A DNA stretch of 64,000 nt from Microcella alkaliphila. GTDB lineage: Bacteria; Actinomycetota; Actinomycetes; Actinomycetales; Microbacteriaceae. The notes beneath the pieces were generated by a model, which searched no databases, had not been told where the DNA came from, and was given only the letters and a program-made list of their open reading frames with translations. The stretch spans positions 2,046,001 through 2,110,000 of the forward strand of contig NZ_AP017315.1 in the NCBI RefSeq assembly GCF_002355395.1, written 5' to 3'. Positions 25,106 through 34,400 of the stretch are shown one piece after another; the stretch's first letter is position 1; every line of letters starts with the position of its first letter. Made by a program: the position numbers and the translations under genes.

Positions 25106-25813
25106 GTGACGTACTCACGCACCACATCACCCCGCACACGCACTCCACGGCGATCTCGCTCGCTCGCCGCGACCGCGATTGCCGCCGCGGGCCTACTGGC
25201 TCTCGCGCCGGCGCTGCCCGCGACCGCCCACAACTTCGTCGTGTCGACAAACCCCGGAGAGGGCGCAACCGTCACCCTCCCGCCGGAGCGTTTCGAGATT
25301 CTCACCAACGAGAACCTGCTCGACATCGCCGGCGACGCCACCGGCTTCGCCCTGCAGGTCACCGATGAGCAGGGCCAGTTCTACGGCGACGGATGCCTCG
25401 TCGTCGACGGCGTCGGCATGAGCATGGGTGCCTGGCTCGGCGACACCGGCACCTACACCGTGTCGTATCAGTTCATTTCGGCCGACAGCCACACCCTGTC
25501 GGGCACCTACCAGTTCGACTACCAACCGGATCCCGCCGCGGCGATCACGCCGGGCAGCGAGGCGCCGCTCGTGTGTGGCGACCCCGCGCCCGGCACCGAG
25601 CCGGAGTCGACGCCCGAGCTCGAGGTCGTTGAGCCCGACGCGACCGCCGAGCCGGCGCCCGAGCCCGATGCGACGGAGGCTCCGGCGACCGACGACGCGT
25701 CCGCAGCCATGGGCATCCCAACGGGTCTCGCGATCGGGATCGGCCTTGGTGTGCTGGCACTCATCGCCGCCATCGTCGGCGGTGTCGTGTACTCGCGCCG
25801 ACGCCGTGTGTAA
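25106..25813 (+). CDS. CopC domain-containing copper-binding protein, membrane anchored
   Basis: A 235-residue exported protein starting with GTG behind an AAGGAGG ribosome site. The signal peptide ends PATA-H, so His42 is the mature N-terminus, the Cu(II) ligand of CopC proteins. The second His motif DSHTLSGTYQF is present about 100 residues later. A Cys pair (GDGCLVV and PLVCGDP) may form a disulfide. A Pro/Glu/Asp-rich linker leads to a C-terminal membrane span and RRRRV tail. No CopD domain is fused or encoded downstream. It likely binds copper at the outer face with the YcnI protein. Confidence 0.88.
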   Translation: MTYSRTTSPRTRTPRRSRSLAATAIAAAGLLALAPALPATAHNFVVSTNPGEGATVTLPPERFEILTNENLLDIAGDATGFALQVTDEQGQFYGDGCLVVDGVGMSMGAWLGDTGTYTVSYQFISADSHTLSGTYQFDYQPDPAAAITPGSEAPLVCGDPAPGTEPESTPELEVVEPDATAEPAPEPDATEAPATDDASAAMGIPTGLAIGIGLGVLALIAAIVGGVVYSRRRRV

Positions 25814-25830
25814 CGGTCTCTGACGACGTG

Positions 25831-25861
25831 AGCCCCGCATCCTCATTCTGGATGCGGGGCT
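25831..25861. terminator. Bidirectional terminator between copC-like gene and clpP2
   Basis: A perfect 12-bp stem (AGCCCCGCATCC, 25831-25842, with 25850-25861) encloses a 7-nt loop in the 75-bp gap between convergent genes. The plus-strand side is followed by a short T/C-rich stretch. Confidence 0.85.
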
Positions 25862-25888
25862 CTCGTCGTTCGCGGAGCGCGCGGAGCG

Positions 25889-26551
25889 TTAGCTGGCCGT
25901 CAGCGCCGGCTGCGTCTTGCGGCTCGTGAGCACCTGGTCGATGAGGCCGTACTCGAGCGCCTCCTGCGCGATGAGGATCTTGTCGCGGTCGATGTCTTTG
26001 TGCACTTCCTCGATTGACTTGTTCGAGTGCTTCGACAGCGTCTCTTCCAGCCACTCGCGCAGGCGCGCGATCTCTTTCGCCTGGATCTCGATGTCGGACG
26101 CCTGGCCGCGACCCGCGTCGCCCGTGGCGGGCTGGTGGATCAGCACGCGGGCGTTCGGCAGCGCGAGGCGCTTTCCAGGCGACCCAGCGGCGAGCAGCAC
26201 GGCGGCGGCCGACGCGGCCTGGCCGAGCACAACCGTCTGAATCTGCGGGCGGATGTACTGCATCGTGTCGTAGATCGCCGTCATCGCGGTGAACGAGCCA
26301 CCGGGCGAGTTGATGTACATCACGATGTCGCGCTCGGGGTCTTGGCTTTCGAGCACGAGCAGCTGGGCCATCACGTCGTCGGCGCTCGCGTCGTCGACCT
26401 GCACGCCGAGGAAGACGATGCGGTCTTCGAACAGCTTCGCGTACGGGTCTTGACGCTTATAGCCGTAGGCCGTGCGCTCTTCGAAGCTCGGCAGGATGTA
26501 GCGGCTGTGGGGCATGAGGTGCGCGGGAATTCCGCCGGTGGGCATCTGCAT
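25889..26551 (-). CDS. clpP2: ATP-dependent Clp protease proteolytic subunit ClpP2
   Basis: A 220-residue serine protease subunit. The nucleophile lies in GQAASAAA, the catalytic His in ARVLIHQP, and the Asp in the HKDIDRD region. The long N-terminus with [15 protein letters not shown] matches actinobacterial ClpP2, which forms a mixed tetradecamer with ClpP1. It follows clpP1 by 35 bp and should be co-transcribed with it. Confidence 0.96.
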   Translation of the reverse strand: MQMPTGGIPAHLMPHSRYILPSFEERTAYGYKRQDPYAKLFEDRIVFLGVQVDDASADDVMAQLLVLESQDPERDIVMYINSPGGSFTAMTAIYDTMQYIRPQIQTVVLGQAASAAAVLLAAGSPGKRLALPNARVLIHQPATGDAGRGQASDIEIQAKEIARLREWLEETLSKHSNKSIEEVHKDIDRDKILIAQEALEYGLIDQVLTSRKTQPALTAS

Positions 26552-26586
26552 GATCAGTCCTTTATGTCTCTTCTGTACCGGCCGGG

Positions 26587-27177
26587 TTACTTCGCGTGCT
26601 CGGTGCCGCCGCCGCCGACGACATCGCTCGCCGAGGCGCGGATGTGGTCGACGAAGCCGTACTCGAGCGCCTCGTCGGCGGTGAACCAGCGGTCGCGGTC
26701 GCCGTCTTCCATGACCTGCTCGACCGTCTTGCCGGTCGCGTCGGCCGTGATCGCGGCGAGGCGACGCTTCATGTCGTTGATGAGCGCGGCCTGCGTCTGA
26801 ATGTCACTCGAGGTGCCGCCGAAGCCACCGTGCGGCTGGTGCAGCAGCACGCGCGCGTTCGGCGTGATGTACCGCTTGCCCTTCGTGCCGGCCGTGAGCA
26901 GCAACTGCCCCATGGAGGCGGCCATGCCGATACCGACGGTGACGATGTCGTTCGGCACGAACTGCATCGTGTCGTAGATCGCCATGCCCGCGGTGATCGA
27001 GCCACCGGGCGAGTTGATGTAGAGGTAGATGTCCTTCTCGGGGTCTTCGGCCGCGAGCAAGAGCAGCTTCGCCGCGATCTCGTTGGCGTTCTCGTCGCGC
27101 ACCTCCGAGCCGAGCCAGATGATGCGGTCTTTCAGCAGCTTGTCGAAGACGTTGTTGGGCAGTGCCGGTTCGGCCAT
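26587..27177 (-). CDS. clpP1: ATP-dependent Clp protease proteolytic subunit ClpP1
   Basis: A 196-residue ClpP subunit with Ser88 in MAASMGQ, His113 in LLHQPHGG and the Asp in DGDRDRW. The frame extends further upstream but ATG 27177, preceded by an AAGGAGC site, gives the normal short ClpP1 N-terminus. It partners ClpP2 encoded directly downstream. Tig lies upstream on the same strand, behind a terminator. Confidence 0.96.
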   Translation of the reverse strand: MAEPALPNNVFDKLLKDRIIWLGSEVRDENANEIAAKLLLLAAEDPEKDIYLYINSPGGSITAGMAIYDTMQFVPNDIVTVGIGMAASMGQLLLTAGTKGKRYITPNARVLLHQPHGGFGGTSSDIQTQAALINDMKRRLAAITADATGKTVEQVMEDGDRDRWFTADEALEYGFVDHIRASASDVVGGGGTEHAK

Positions 27178-27294
27178 TGAGAAAGCTCCTTGGGGTCGTC
27201 TCTGTGCAACCGAATCTACGCGACCGCTGTGCCCCTGCCCGGCCGTGTTCGCCGTGGGCAGAGCGGGTGTCGGCTGGTCTTCAGGAAACGACGA

Positions 27295-27325
27295 CGGGCC
27301 CGCACCCTGGACGGATGCGGGCCCG
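27295..27325 (-). terminator. Terminator downstream of tig
   Basis: CGGGCCCGCA (27295-27304) pairs perfectly with TGCGGGCCCG (27316-27325) around 11 nt, in the 188-bp gap between tig and clpP1. It would end the tig transcript and leave room for a separate clpP1P2 promoter. Confidence 0.75.
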
Positions 27326-27365
27326 GTCGATTCGGGATGCACGGGGCCCCCCGATCGCGGAACGC

Positions 27366-28709
27366 TTAGTGGTCGTGCCCCTCGTGCGCGTCGTTGTCGC
27401 CCTCGACGACGCCGTCGCCGACCGGGGCGGTCGCCGCGGCAGTAAAGCGCGACAGGTCGACGGCGTTGCCGGCGGTGTCGACAACGGTCACCTTGCTGAG
27501 CGCGACAGACAACGCCTTCGAGCGGGCGACCTCGCCGACCATGCCGGGGATCTGGCCGTTCTGGTCGAGGATCTTGATGAACTCGCCCGGCTCCATGTTG
27601 TACTGCTGCGCGCCCTGGATGAGGAACTGGGTCAGCTCGTCCTGGCTGACCTTCACCTCCTCCTTCTCGGCGAGGGCATCGAGCAGGATCTGCGTCGTGA
27701 AGGTCTTGCGGGTCGAGACGTGAACCTCGGCCCGGTGCTCGTCGTCCTCCAAACGGTTTTCGTTCTCGAGGTGACGGTGCACCTCATCCTCGATGAGCGC
27801 GTCGGGAACGGGGATCTCGACCTGCTCGAGCATCCACTCGAGCAGCTTCTCGCGCGCCTCAGCGCCCTGACCGAACGACTTGCGCTGAGCGAGCTGCTCG
27901 CGAATGTCGTCCTTCAGCTCGCCGATCGTGTCGAACTGGCTCGCGATCTGCGCGAAATCGTCGTCGGCTTCAGGAAGCTCGCGCTCCTTCACCGACTGCA
28001 CGGTCACCTCGATCTGAGCCGTCTCGCCCTCGTGGTCGCCGCCCAGCAGCTTCGACTCGAAGGTGGTCGACTCGCCGGCGGTCAGCGTGTCGACCGCCTC
28101 ATCGATGCCGTCGATCAGCTCGCCCGAGCCGACCTCGTACGAAATGGAGTTGGCGCTGTCGACGGTGTTGCCGCCGACGGTCGCGACCAGGTCGAGCTGC
28201 ACGAAGTCGCCCTTGCTCGCCGGGCGGTCGACGGTGACGAGGGTGCCGAAACGGGTGCGCAGGTTCTCGAGCTCTTCGTCGATCTCCGCGTCGGTGACCT
28301 CGGCGGCCTCGACGGTGACCGTCTCGTTCTCGTATGCCGGCAGGTCGAAGTCGGGGCGAACATCCACCTCGACGGTGACCTCGAGGTCGCCCGAGAAGTC
28401 CTTCTCGTTCGGCCAGGCGGTCACGTCGGCCGATGGGCGGCCGAGGGCGCGGATGCCCTGCTCGGTGATCGCGGCGCGGTAGAAGCCGTCGAGGCCCTCG
28501 CTGACCGCGTGGTTCAGCACCTCGGCGCGGCCGACGCGCTGGTCGATGATGGGCGGCGGCACCTTGCCCTTGCGGAAGCCGGGAATCGTGACCGACTCGG
28601 CGATGTGCTTGTACGCGTGCTCGATGCTGGGCTTCAGCTCATCGGGGGTAACCGTGATGACGAGCTTCGCGCGCGTCGGGCTGAGCTTCTCGACCGTGGA
28701 CTGGACCAA
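27366..28709 (-). CDS. tig: Trigger factor, ribosome-associated chaperone and peptidyl-prolyl isomerase
   Basis: A 447-residue protein that binds nascent chains at the ribosome exit. The N-terminal ribosome-binding signature GFRKGKVPP is near residue 45. The FKBP-like PPIase domain occupies about 160-245 and the helical chaperone domain follows. The acidic His-containing tail ends HEGHDH. The only start that fits the family N-terminus ([15 protein letters not shown]) is TTG 28709, with an AGGAG site upstream; the more upstream frame runs into tRNA-Pro. Confidence 0.96.
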   Translation of the reverse strand: MVQSTVEKLSPTRAKLVITVTPDELKPSIEHAYKHIAESVTIPGFRKGKVPPPIIDQRVGRAEVLNHAVSEGLDGFYRAAITEQGIRALGRPSADVTAWPNEKDFSGDLEVTVEVDVRPDFDLPAYENETVTVEAAEVTDAEIDEELENLRTRFGTLVTVDRPASKGDFVQLDLVATVGGNTVDSANSISYEVGSGELIDGIDEAVDTLTAGESTTFESKLLGGDHEGETAQIEVTVQSVKERELPEADDDFAQIASQFDTIGELKDDIREQLAQRKSFGQGAEAREKLLEWMLEQVEIPVPDALIEDEVHRHLENENRLEDDEHRAEVHVSTRKTFTTQILLDALAEKEEVKVSQDELTQFLIQGAQQYNMEPGEFIKILDQNGQIPGMVGEVARSKALSVALSKVTVVDTAGNAVDLSRFTAAATAPVGDGVVEGDNDAHEGHDH

Positions 28710-28744
28710 AGGGGATCTCCTGGGTGTGTGGACGTGTGGGGGCC

Positions 28745-28821
28745 TGGTCGGGGCGACAGGATTTGAACCTGCGGCCTCCCGCTCCCAAAGCGGGCGCTCT
28801 ACCAAGCTGAGCTACGCCCCG
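28745..28821 (-). tRNA. tRNA-Pro (anticodon TGG), CCA encoded
   Basis: Read on the minus strand, acceptor CGGGGCG pairs with CGCCCCG. The D-arm AGCTCAGCTTGGTAGAGC, anticodon loop CTTTGGGAG and T-arm with GGTTCAAATCC are all present. The anticodon is TGG. The discriminator A is followed by an encoded CCA. It lies directly upstream of tig on the same strand. Confidence 0.96.
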
Positions 28822-28972
28822 CGACCGCGACCGTGACCATGCGCGCGTCACGACGAACGGTCGCGGACGAAAAATGGCCGTAGCGAGTCTAGCCGAGTTG
28901 CCGCGTGCGACCGCCGACCGTGGTTCTGGGTGCGCTACGCTGGTGCACTGCGCGGGTTCGCACGCCCGTCGC

Positions 28973-29046
28973 GGGGATGTAGCTCAATGGTAGAGCCTCA
29001 GTCTTCCAAACTGATGGTGCGGGTTCGATTCCCGTCATCCCCTCCA
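28973..29046 (+). tRNA. tRNA-Gly (anticodon TCC), CCA encoded
   Basis: Acceptor GGGGATG (28973-28979) pairs with CATCCCC (29036-29042); discriminator T and an encoded CCA follow. The anticodon loop CTTCCAA gives TCC. The T-arm is GCGGGTTCGATTCCCGT. A TACGCT box at 28936-28941 may be the -10. The 3' part of the gene, from the T-loop on, is repeated 150 bp downstream. Confidence 0.96.
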
Positions 29047-29096
29047 GTGCCCTGACGGGTGGCCACCGGCCGCCTGGCAGGGCATTCGTGTTGCTG
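29026..29096 (+). repeat. 71-bp direct repeat, copy 1 (tRNA-Gly 3' end plus terminator)
   Basis: This copy starts in the T-loop of tRNA-Gly, runs through CCA and the downstream hairpin, and ends at TTGCTG. The second copy at 29176-29246 is identical. The 79 bp between them contain a fragment that reads like an inverted T-arm (AATCGAACCCC). The whole 29047-29358 gap has no gene that I can support. Confidence 0.85.
29048..29084 (+). terminator. Hairpin after tRNA-Gly
   Basis: TGCCCTG (29048-29054) pairs with CAGGGCA (29078-29084), starting 2 nt after CCA and followed by TTCGTGTTG. It is the likely tRNA terminator, and is copied along with the 71-bp repeat. Confidence 0.65.
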
Positions 29097-29175
29097 CGAA
29101 TCGAACCCCTGGGTGGGCCCACGCCGCCGGAGGCTCCGCGCGCCGCGTCAGCGGCGGGTGGAGGGGCGGTGGGGA

Positions 29176-29246
29176 CGATTCCCGTCATCCCCTCCAGTGC
29201 CCTGACGGGTGGCCACCGGCCGCCTGGCAGGGCATTCGTGTTGCTG
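29176..29246 (+). repeat. 71-bp direct repeat, copy 2 (possible attachment-site remnant)
   Basis: Identical to 29026-29096 and offset by exactly 150 bp. It lacks the acceptor 5' strand, D-arm and anticodon arm, so it is not a second tRNA gene. A duplicated tRNA 3' end is what tyrosine-recombinase islands leave at attR, but no integrase is present, so only a remnant or a simple segmental duplication can be claimed. Confidence 0.8.
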
Positions 29247-29290
29247 GCTGTTGGCCAGAGTGTCCGCGACGTCGGCCGCGACGGGTCGTT

Positions 29291-29319
29291 GCCGGCGTGT
29301 CGGAGGAGGACACGCCGGC
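29291..29319 (-). terminator. Terminator of the sigma factor operon
   Basis: A perfect 11-bp stem, GCCGGCGTGTC (29291-29301) with GACACGCCGGC (29309-29319), encloses a 7-nt loop, about 40 bp past the stop of the membrane partner gene. Confidence 0.75.
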
Positions 29320-29358
29320 GATTGGGACCTCAGCTGACGCCGCGGACACCCGCGCTGT

Positions 29359-30768
29359 CTAACGGTCCTCGACCACGCCCTCCTCAATGGGCAGGATGTC
29401 GAACTCCACGGGCTCGGGGAGGGCGATGACGCCCTCGACGAGCGAGACGACACCCGAGAACCAACCGTCCGGCATCTCGAAGGCGTAGCCGGGGACGAGC
29501 CAGGCGTTGCCGTCGGCATCCCACATGAGCAGCAGTGTCGGGGTGGCCTCGTCGAGCGTGACGGTGACCACCTCGGGCTCAGGAAGAGGTTCGGGCAGGG
29601 GCTCCGGTGCGGGCTCGACCGTCGGCTCGGGTGCCGGTTCGACCGTCGGCTCGGGCTCGGGTGCGGGCTCCGGCTCGGTAGGCTCGGTCGGCTCGGTCGG
29701 CTCGACAGGGTCGACACCCTCTCCGGGGCTGCCCGGCTCAGACACGCCCGGCTCGCCGGGCGCTGGCTCAACCAGGTCACCCTCGGTGCGGGCCATCCCG
29801 CTCGACACAGGCGCATCGGCGGCGATGAAGCTCACGTCACCTTGGAAATCGGGGCCGGGGGCGGCGCCCCAGCGCCAGTCGGCGAGACGCTCGACGGCGT
29901 CGCGGGCCGAGACCGTGCCGAACGACCCGCGCTCGACGGCTTCCACGGCGTGTCCGCTCGCCCATTGAATGTCGCCGGTCGCCGACCACGACACCGACCA
30001 GTCGAGCGCAGTGCGCTGCCCGGCGACGACCAGGTGACCCGTCGCGGTGGTCTGCCACTCGTCGGCGTAAACGACAATCTGGTCGGGCGAGATCGTGAGG
30101 CCCGCACCGGCGAACAGCTCGGCGGCGAGCCTTTGCGCCTCCGCGCCGCTCGGCGCGAGACTCGGGCTCGGCACATCCTCGCGGAACGGGAGTGGATTCG
30201 AGTACCACCAGTTGCCGGTGCCCACCCAGGTGGTGGTCACCGCGGGCGCGGTGCCGTCTTCCGGGCCGACCACGAAGCTGGGGTAGTCGTCACTGAACCA
30301 CTCCGAGCGCTCGACCGAACCCTCCACGCCGTAGAGGCCGGCAATCCGCGCAAGCGTGTCCTCGGGAGTGCCGAGGCGACGCAGCTCGTAGACCGATCCC
30401 GTCCCGCCCGAGGTGCCGAGCGCATCCCCCGCCAGGTATTCATACTGCACCCAGGGCATGATCATGGCGTCGGCCCCGATGGCAGCCTCAGCGCCGGCGA
30501 TGCGCGCGCCGTCGGCGCCGCCCGATGCCGCAGTGAAGAGGGGCGGCTGGGTCGCGGTGAGCGAACCGCCGATGACGAGTGCGCCGACGCTGACGGCGGC
30601 GACCGCGGTGAGCGAGCCGGCGGCGACCTGCGCCACCCGACCGCGGTTGACCATGCGCGGGGCCTTGCGGCCCGGCGCACCGGTGACGATGTCGCTCGAG
30701 AGGTCGGGCGCGCCGACGTCGAGTGACCGCTTGAGGCGACCGTCGAGGTCGTCGGGAGTGGTGCCCAT
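29359..30768 (-). CDS. Membrane-anchored protein with Pro/Glu repeat region, sigma factor partner
   Basis: A 469-residue protein with a 45-residue cytoplasmic N-terminus, one membrane span (VAAGSLTAVAAVSVGALVIGG) near residues 47-68, and a large external part. Residues about 335-400 are a low-complexity stretch of EPT, EPAPEP and LPEP repeats, followed by a globular end. It starts 32 bp after the ECF sigma factor, the position of anti-sigma factors, but no zinc anti-sigma motif (HxxxCxxC) is present. It may be a regulator, or a cell-envelope protein made under control of the sigma factor. Confidence 0.75.
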   Translation of the reverse strand: MGTTPDDLDGRLKRSLDVGAPDLSSDIVTGAPGRKAPRMVNRGRVAQVAAGSLTAVAAVSVGALVIGGSLTATQPPLFTAASGGADGARIAGAEAAIGADAMIMPWVQYEYLAGDALGTSGGTGSVYELRRLGTPEDTLARIAGLYGVEGSVERSEWFSDDYPSFVVGPEDGTAPAVTTTWVGTGNWWYSNPLPFREDVPSPSLAPSGAEAQRLAAELFAGAGLTISPDQIVVYADEWQTTATGHLVVAGQRTALDWSVSWSATGDIQWASGHAVEAVERGSFGTVSARDAVERLADWRWGAAPGPDFQGDVSFIAADAPVSSGMARTEGDLVEPAPGEPGVSEPGSPGEGVDPVEPTEPTEPTEPEPAPEPEPTVEPAPEPTVEPAPEPLPEPLPEPEVVTVTLDEATPTLLLMWDADGNAWLVPGYAFEMPDGWFSGVVSLVEGVIALPEPVEFDILPIEEGVVEDR

Positions 30769-30800
30769 GCCCTGATTACGTCGCGGGGCGGGCCAATCTT

Positions 30801-31340
30801 TCAGCTCGGGTCAGAATTTTTCTGCAGCAGCTCGGCGAGGCGGGTGCGGGCACGGTGCAGGCGAATGCTCGCCGCATTAGCGGTGACGCCCAGAGCGGTC
30901 CCAACCTCCTCCGGACTAAGGCCTTCCACCACCCCGAGGGCGAGCACCTCGCGGTCGCGGGCAGAGAGCGCCCGCCAGGCCTCGGCGAGCGCCCGGTCGG
31001 CCACAACCATGTCCTCCGCGGAGGGCGCGGAATCCTGTGCGGTGAGCCGGGCGAGCACGCTCGTGCGGGAGGCGAGTTGGCGGCGGTGGTTCGCGACGAC
31101 GTACGAGGCGATGCGGTAGAGCCACGGCAGTTCCTCCCCCGCAGCGACCCTGTCGCGCTTGCGCCACGCGATCGCGAACACGTCGGCCGCGAGGTCGTCG
31201 ACGGCGTCGCGGTCGACGCGTCGGGCAAGGTAGGCGCTGACGGCACCGAGGTGCTGCGTGTAGACCGCGACGAAGGGGTCGCTTTCGGGGGGCACGACGC
31301 CATTGTGGAGCCCCGCGTCCGCGCGAGGCGCGCACGACAC
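30801..31340 (-). CDS. ECF-type RNA polymerase sigma factor
   Basis: A sigma-70 family protein of up to 179 residues. Region 2 is visible as DDLAADVFAIAWRKRDRV with LPWLYRIASYVVANHRRQ, and region 4 as ALSARDREVLALGVVEGLSPEEVGTALGVTANAASIRLHRARTRL in part. The linker is short, as in ECF sigmas. The GTG at 31340 is the longest start; GTG 31295 would give a 164-residue protein that begins nearer region 2 and is just as plausible. It is divergent from the giant membrane protein gene and co-directional with its membrane partner. Confidence 0.9.
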   Translation of the reverse strand: MSCAPRADAGLHNGVVPPESDPFVAVYTQHLGAVSAYLARRVDRDAVDDLAADVFAIAWRKRDRVAAGEELPWLYRIASYVVANHRRQLASRTSVLARLTAQDSAPSAEDMVVADRALAEAWRALSARDREVLALGVVEGLSPEEVGTALGVTANAASIRLHRARTRLAELLQKNSDPS

Positions 31341-31420
31341 GTCGTGCCGCCCTGCGTTCTCCCCAGCCCTGATTCATCCCCAACAGTGCGGTGGTCTGTT
31401 GCCGCCGACACGCTGAGCGC

Positions 31421-31426
31421 TAGCGT
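31421..31426 (+). promoter_or_regulatory. -10 box for the SCO7613-type gene
   Basis: TAGCGT ends 8 nt before the ATG at 31435, fitting a leaderless or near-leaderless transcript; no ribosome site is seen. Confidence 0.45.
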
Positions 31427-31434
31427 GTGGCGGC

Positions 31435-34400
31435 ATGAGGCCCACCCCCGCGCCCGGAACGGCGAGCTTCCCCCGATCGCCGAACGACCTGCGCTCGACC
31501 GAACAGTGCCCGGCATGCTTCGCACCCCTGCGCGCCGCCGTGTGCCACGTCTGCGGGCTGAACCTCGCGCATCCGTTGGCGGCGGAACTCGCGTCACTGT
31601 CGACCACGATCGCCGACGGCTTGGATGCCCGGCTGCGAATCATCGACCGCATGCGTCGCGAGCCGGTCGCCCCCGCAGAGCCCGCTCAGGCCGCGCCGGC
31701 TGCCGCGCCCACCACCGCTCCCCCGGCCGCCGTTGCGCGCTCGGCGACCACCGCACCGGAGGTTCGTGAACCCGCCGTCGCGCCCCCCGCACCGGCGTTA
31801 CCGCTCCCGTCCCCAGAACCTGTGCCGGCCGCTCAGACCGCCGCGCCGCCGACTGCCGTCGCGCCGCCAGCGGTGGACGAGCGGCCGCGCCGATCGGGCA
31901 TCCAGATCGCGCTGGTCATCGTCGGTATCGCGCTGCTCAGCGTGTTCGCCCTGTTCGGGGTCATCTACGTCTTCATCGCCTACGGTGTGGTCGCCCGCTC
32001 CGTCATCATTGCGCTCGCGTCTCTCGCGACCCTCGTCGTTGCCAGCCTGCTCGCCCGTCGCGGGCTCGGGGCAACCGCGGAAGGTCTCGCCGCGCTCGGA
32101 ACCGTCATCTTGCTTCTCGATGCGTGGGCGGTTCGCCGCACCGACGTCGCGGGGCTCGGCGCCGTTCCCGAAACCGGCTACTGGGGCGGCGCCCTGCTCG
32201 TCGTCGCCGTCATCGCTCTCATCTGGGCGCGTCTGGGTGGGCACCGCTCGCCGCTGCTGGTGGGAGCGAATCTCATTCCCGCTGGCTCGGCGTTGCTCGC
32301 GGTTCACCTCGCCTCAGACCTGCCGCGCGGCGCCGCACCGTCGCTGGCTGCGCTCGTCGCGGCCGCCGCCACCGTGGTCGTGCTGGTCGCCGGCCGACGC
32401 GCGTTCGCCATCTCGCACACGTCAGCCGTGGTGAGCGCCGCCGCACGCACGCCCCTCGTCGCTCTCGTCGTTGCGGCCGTGGCGGCGCTCATCGGGGTTG
32501 CGATGCTCAGCACATCCGGCTGGTGGTGGGGCACCGCCGTCGTCATCGGCGTCGCGTTCCTCACCGGCCTTGCCGCATGGCTGCTCACCCGCACGGGTGG
32601 TGGCACCCTCGACACCGTGATCGCCGCAGCGCTCGCGGCGCTCGGCTCGATCGGACTGCTGACCGGTCTCACCGTCGCGGCTGCCGCGACCGAGTCCGAG
32701 GCGGCGACGCTCGCCCTTGCCCTGCTCGCCCCGGCCACGCTGCTGGCGACCGCCGACATCGCCCGGATGCGCATGGGGACCGACCCCGGGCGACCCGCCA
32801 TCACCGCCGCTGGGATCAGTGCGGCGATCGTGGGCGCCCTGGCCGCGACGCTCGCGCTGGTGATTGTGCTCACACCGCTCGGTGACGCCGTCGCCTCGCG
32901 CGCCGACGCCGATCGGACGGTCACCTCCGACGTGCTCGGAGTGGGCTCGCTGCAGGTGACCGCGGTCGCCGGCCTCGCCGTGGCGATCGCCATCCTCGTC
33001 GCAGCGGCGCGCGCCGCAGGCCGTCTCGGTGAATCGGGGCGGGCCCTGCCACTGGCCGCCGGCGCCGGACTCACGGTTGCCCTGACGTCGGCCGTCATGC
33101 CGACGTGGTGGGCGCTCATGACGTGCGCCACCGTCGTCAGCATTGCCGCCGCCCTCGCGCTCTCGTTCCGTCGCACGCGCGGCGACAGCATCGGCCGCGC
33201 GGCAGTGCGACTCGGGTTCAGCGTTGCCGCCGTCGCTGCCGCACTCATCGCCGTGAGTCTCGGATGGGCCGTCGACGACAGTTGGTGGGTCGGCATCGTC
33301 GTCGCACTCGTCGCCCTGGGCCTCGGGCGGCGGGCGGCACACAATGCGAATGCGCGTGCGGTGGCGACGACAGTCAGCGGTCTGCTCGCCGCCGCCTCAG
33401 CGCCGAGCATTGCGTCGATCACGGCGCTCGACCCGGTCGCGCTCAGCCTCGCCGTCGTCTCTGTCGTGGTGATCCTTGGCCGCGTGCTCAGCCGGGAGCC
33501 AGGTGAACGCGCCCTCCTCAGCACCACCCTCTTGCCCCTCGGGCTCAGCCTGGCAATTGCGCAACTGGTGGTGACCCCGGCCACCACCAGCCTGCAGCCG
33601 GTGGTGAGTACGCTCACTTTCCTGATCGCCGTCGTCGTTGTCGCGAGCGACCCGCGTAGCACGTATGGGCGTTACGCAGGACTCGCCCTGGTCGCCCTGG
33701 CAGCGGTTGCTCTCAGCGACCGGGTCGTGATCGACAGCGTTGCGGCGAGCGCCGCCGCCACCTCCGTGTCGACACACGAGCGGGCCATCGTCGCCCTGGC
33801 AACTCTCGTGCTCGTCGCGGCGGCCTCGGCCCTCACCACCCGACGCACCGCGCGCTGGGTGGTCGACAGCGGCGTCGGGGTGACCGCGATCGCCGCCCTT
33901 CCCGTCGCACTCGACGGCGGTCTCGCGCCGCTGTCGATGCTCATTGCCGCCGTCGGAGCGCTGGCGCTCGCCGCCCGGGACTGGACTGCGACCCCGCAAC
34001 TCCTTCGCGTGCTTGCTGCCGCGGCCACGCTCCTCCTCGCCGTGGTCGCGCTCGCGCTCTTCCTCGGCGACACCATCGCCCGGAACGAGGCCGCAACCGT
34101 GCTGCCCATCGGGGCCGCGCTCCTCGCCGTGACCGTGGCGCTGCGCTGGCGCACGCCCGCCGACGGTCCGGGACGAGCGCTCTCCGCGGCGGTCGCTGCC
34201 CTCATCGTGGTCGCACTCGGCCCGACCGTCGCCACCGCATTCGCTGTCGACACGGGGGCAACCACGCTTCTGCTTGCCGCCATCGTTCTCGGGCTCGCTC
34301 GGCTTCCGCGCCGTGACATCGCCGAGCGCGCGGCGACCGTCGCCGCCACCGTGCCCGTCGCGCTCGTGCTCGCCCTCGCGATTGTCGTCGAAAGCGGCGA

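Noticed and set aside
29176..29246. A second tRNA-Gly gene
   Set aside because: Only the T-loop-to-CCA part and terminator are copied; D-arm, anticodon arm and 5' acceptor strand are missing.
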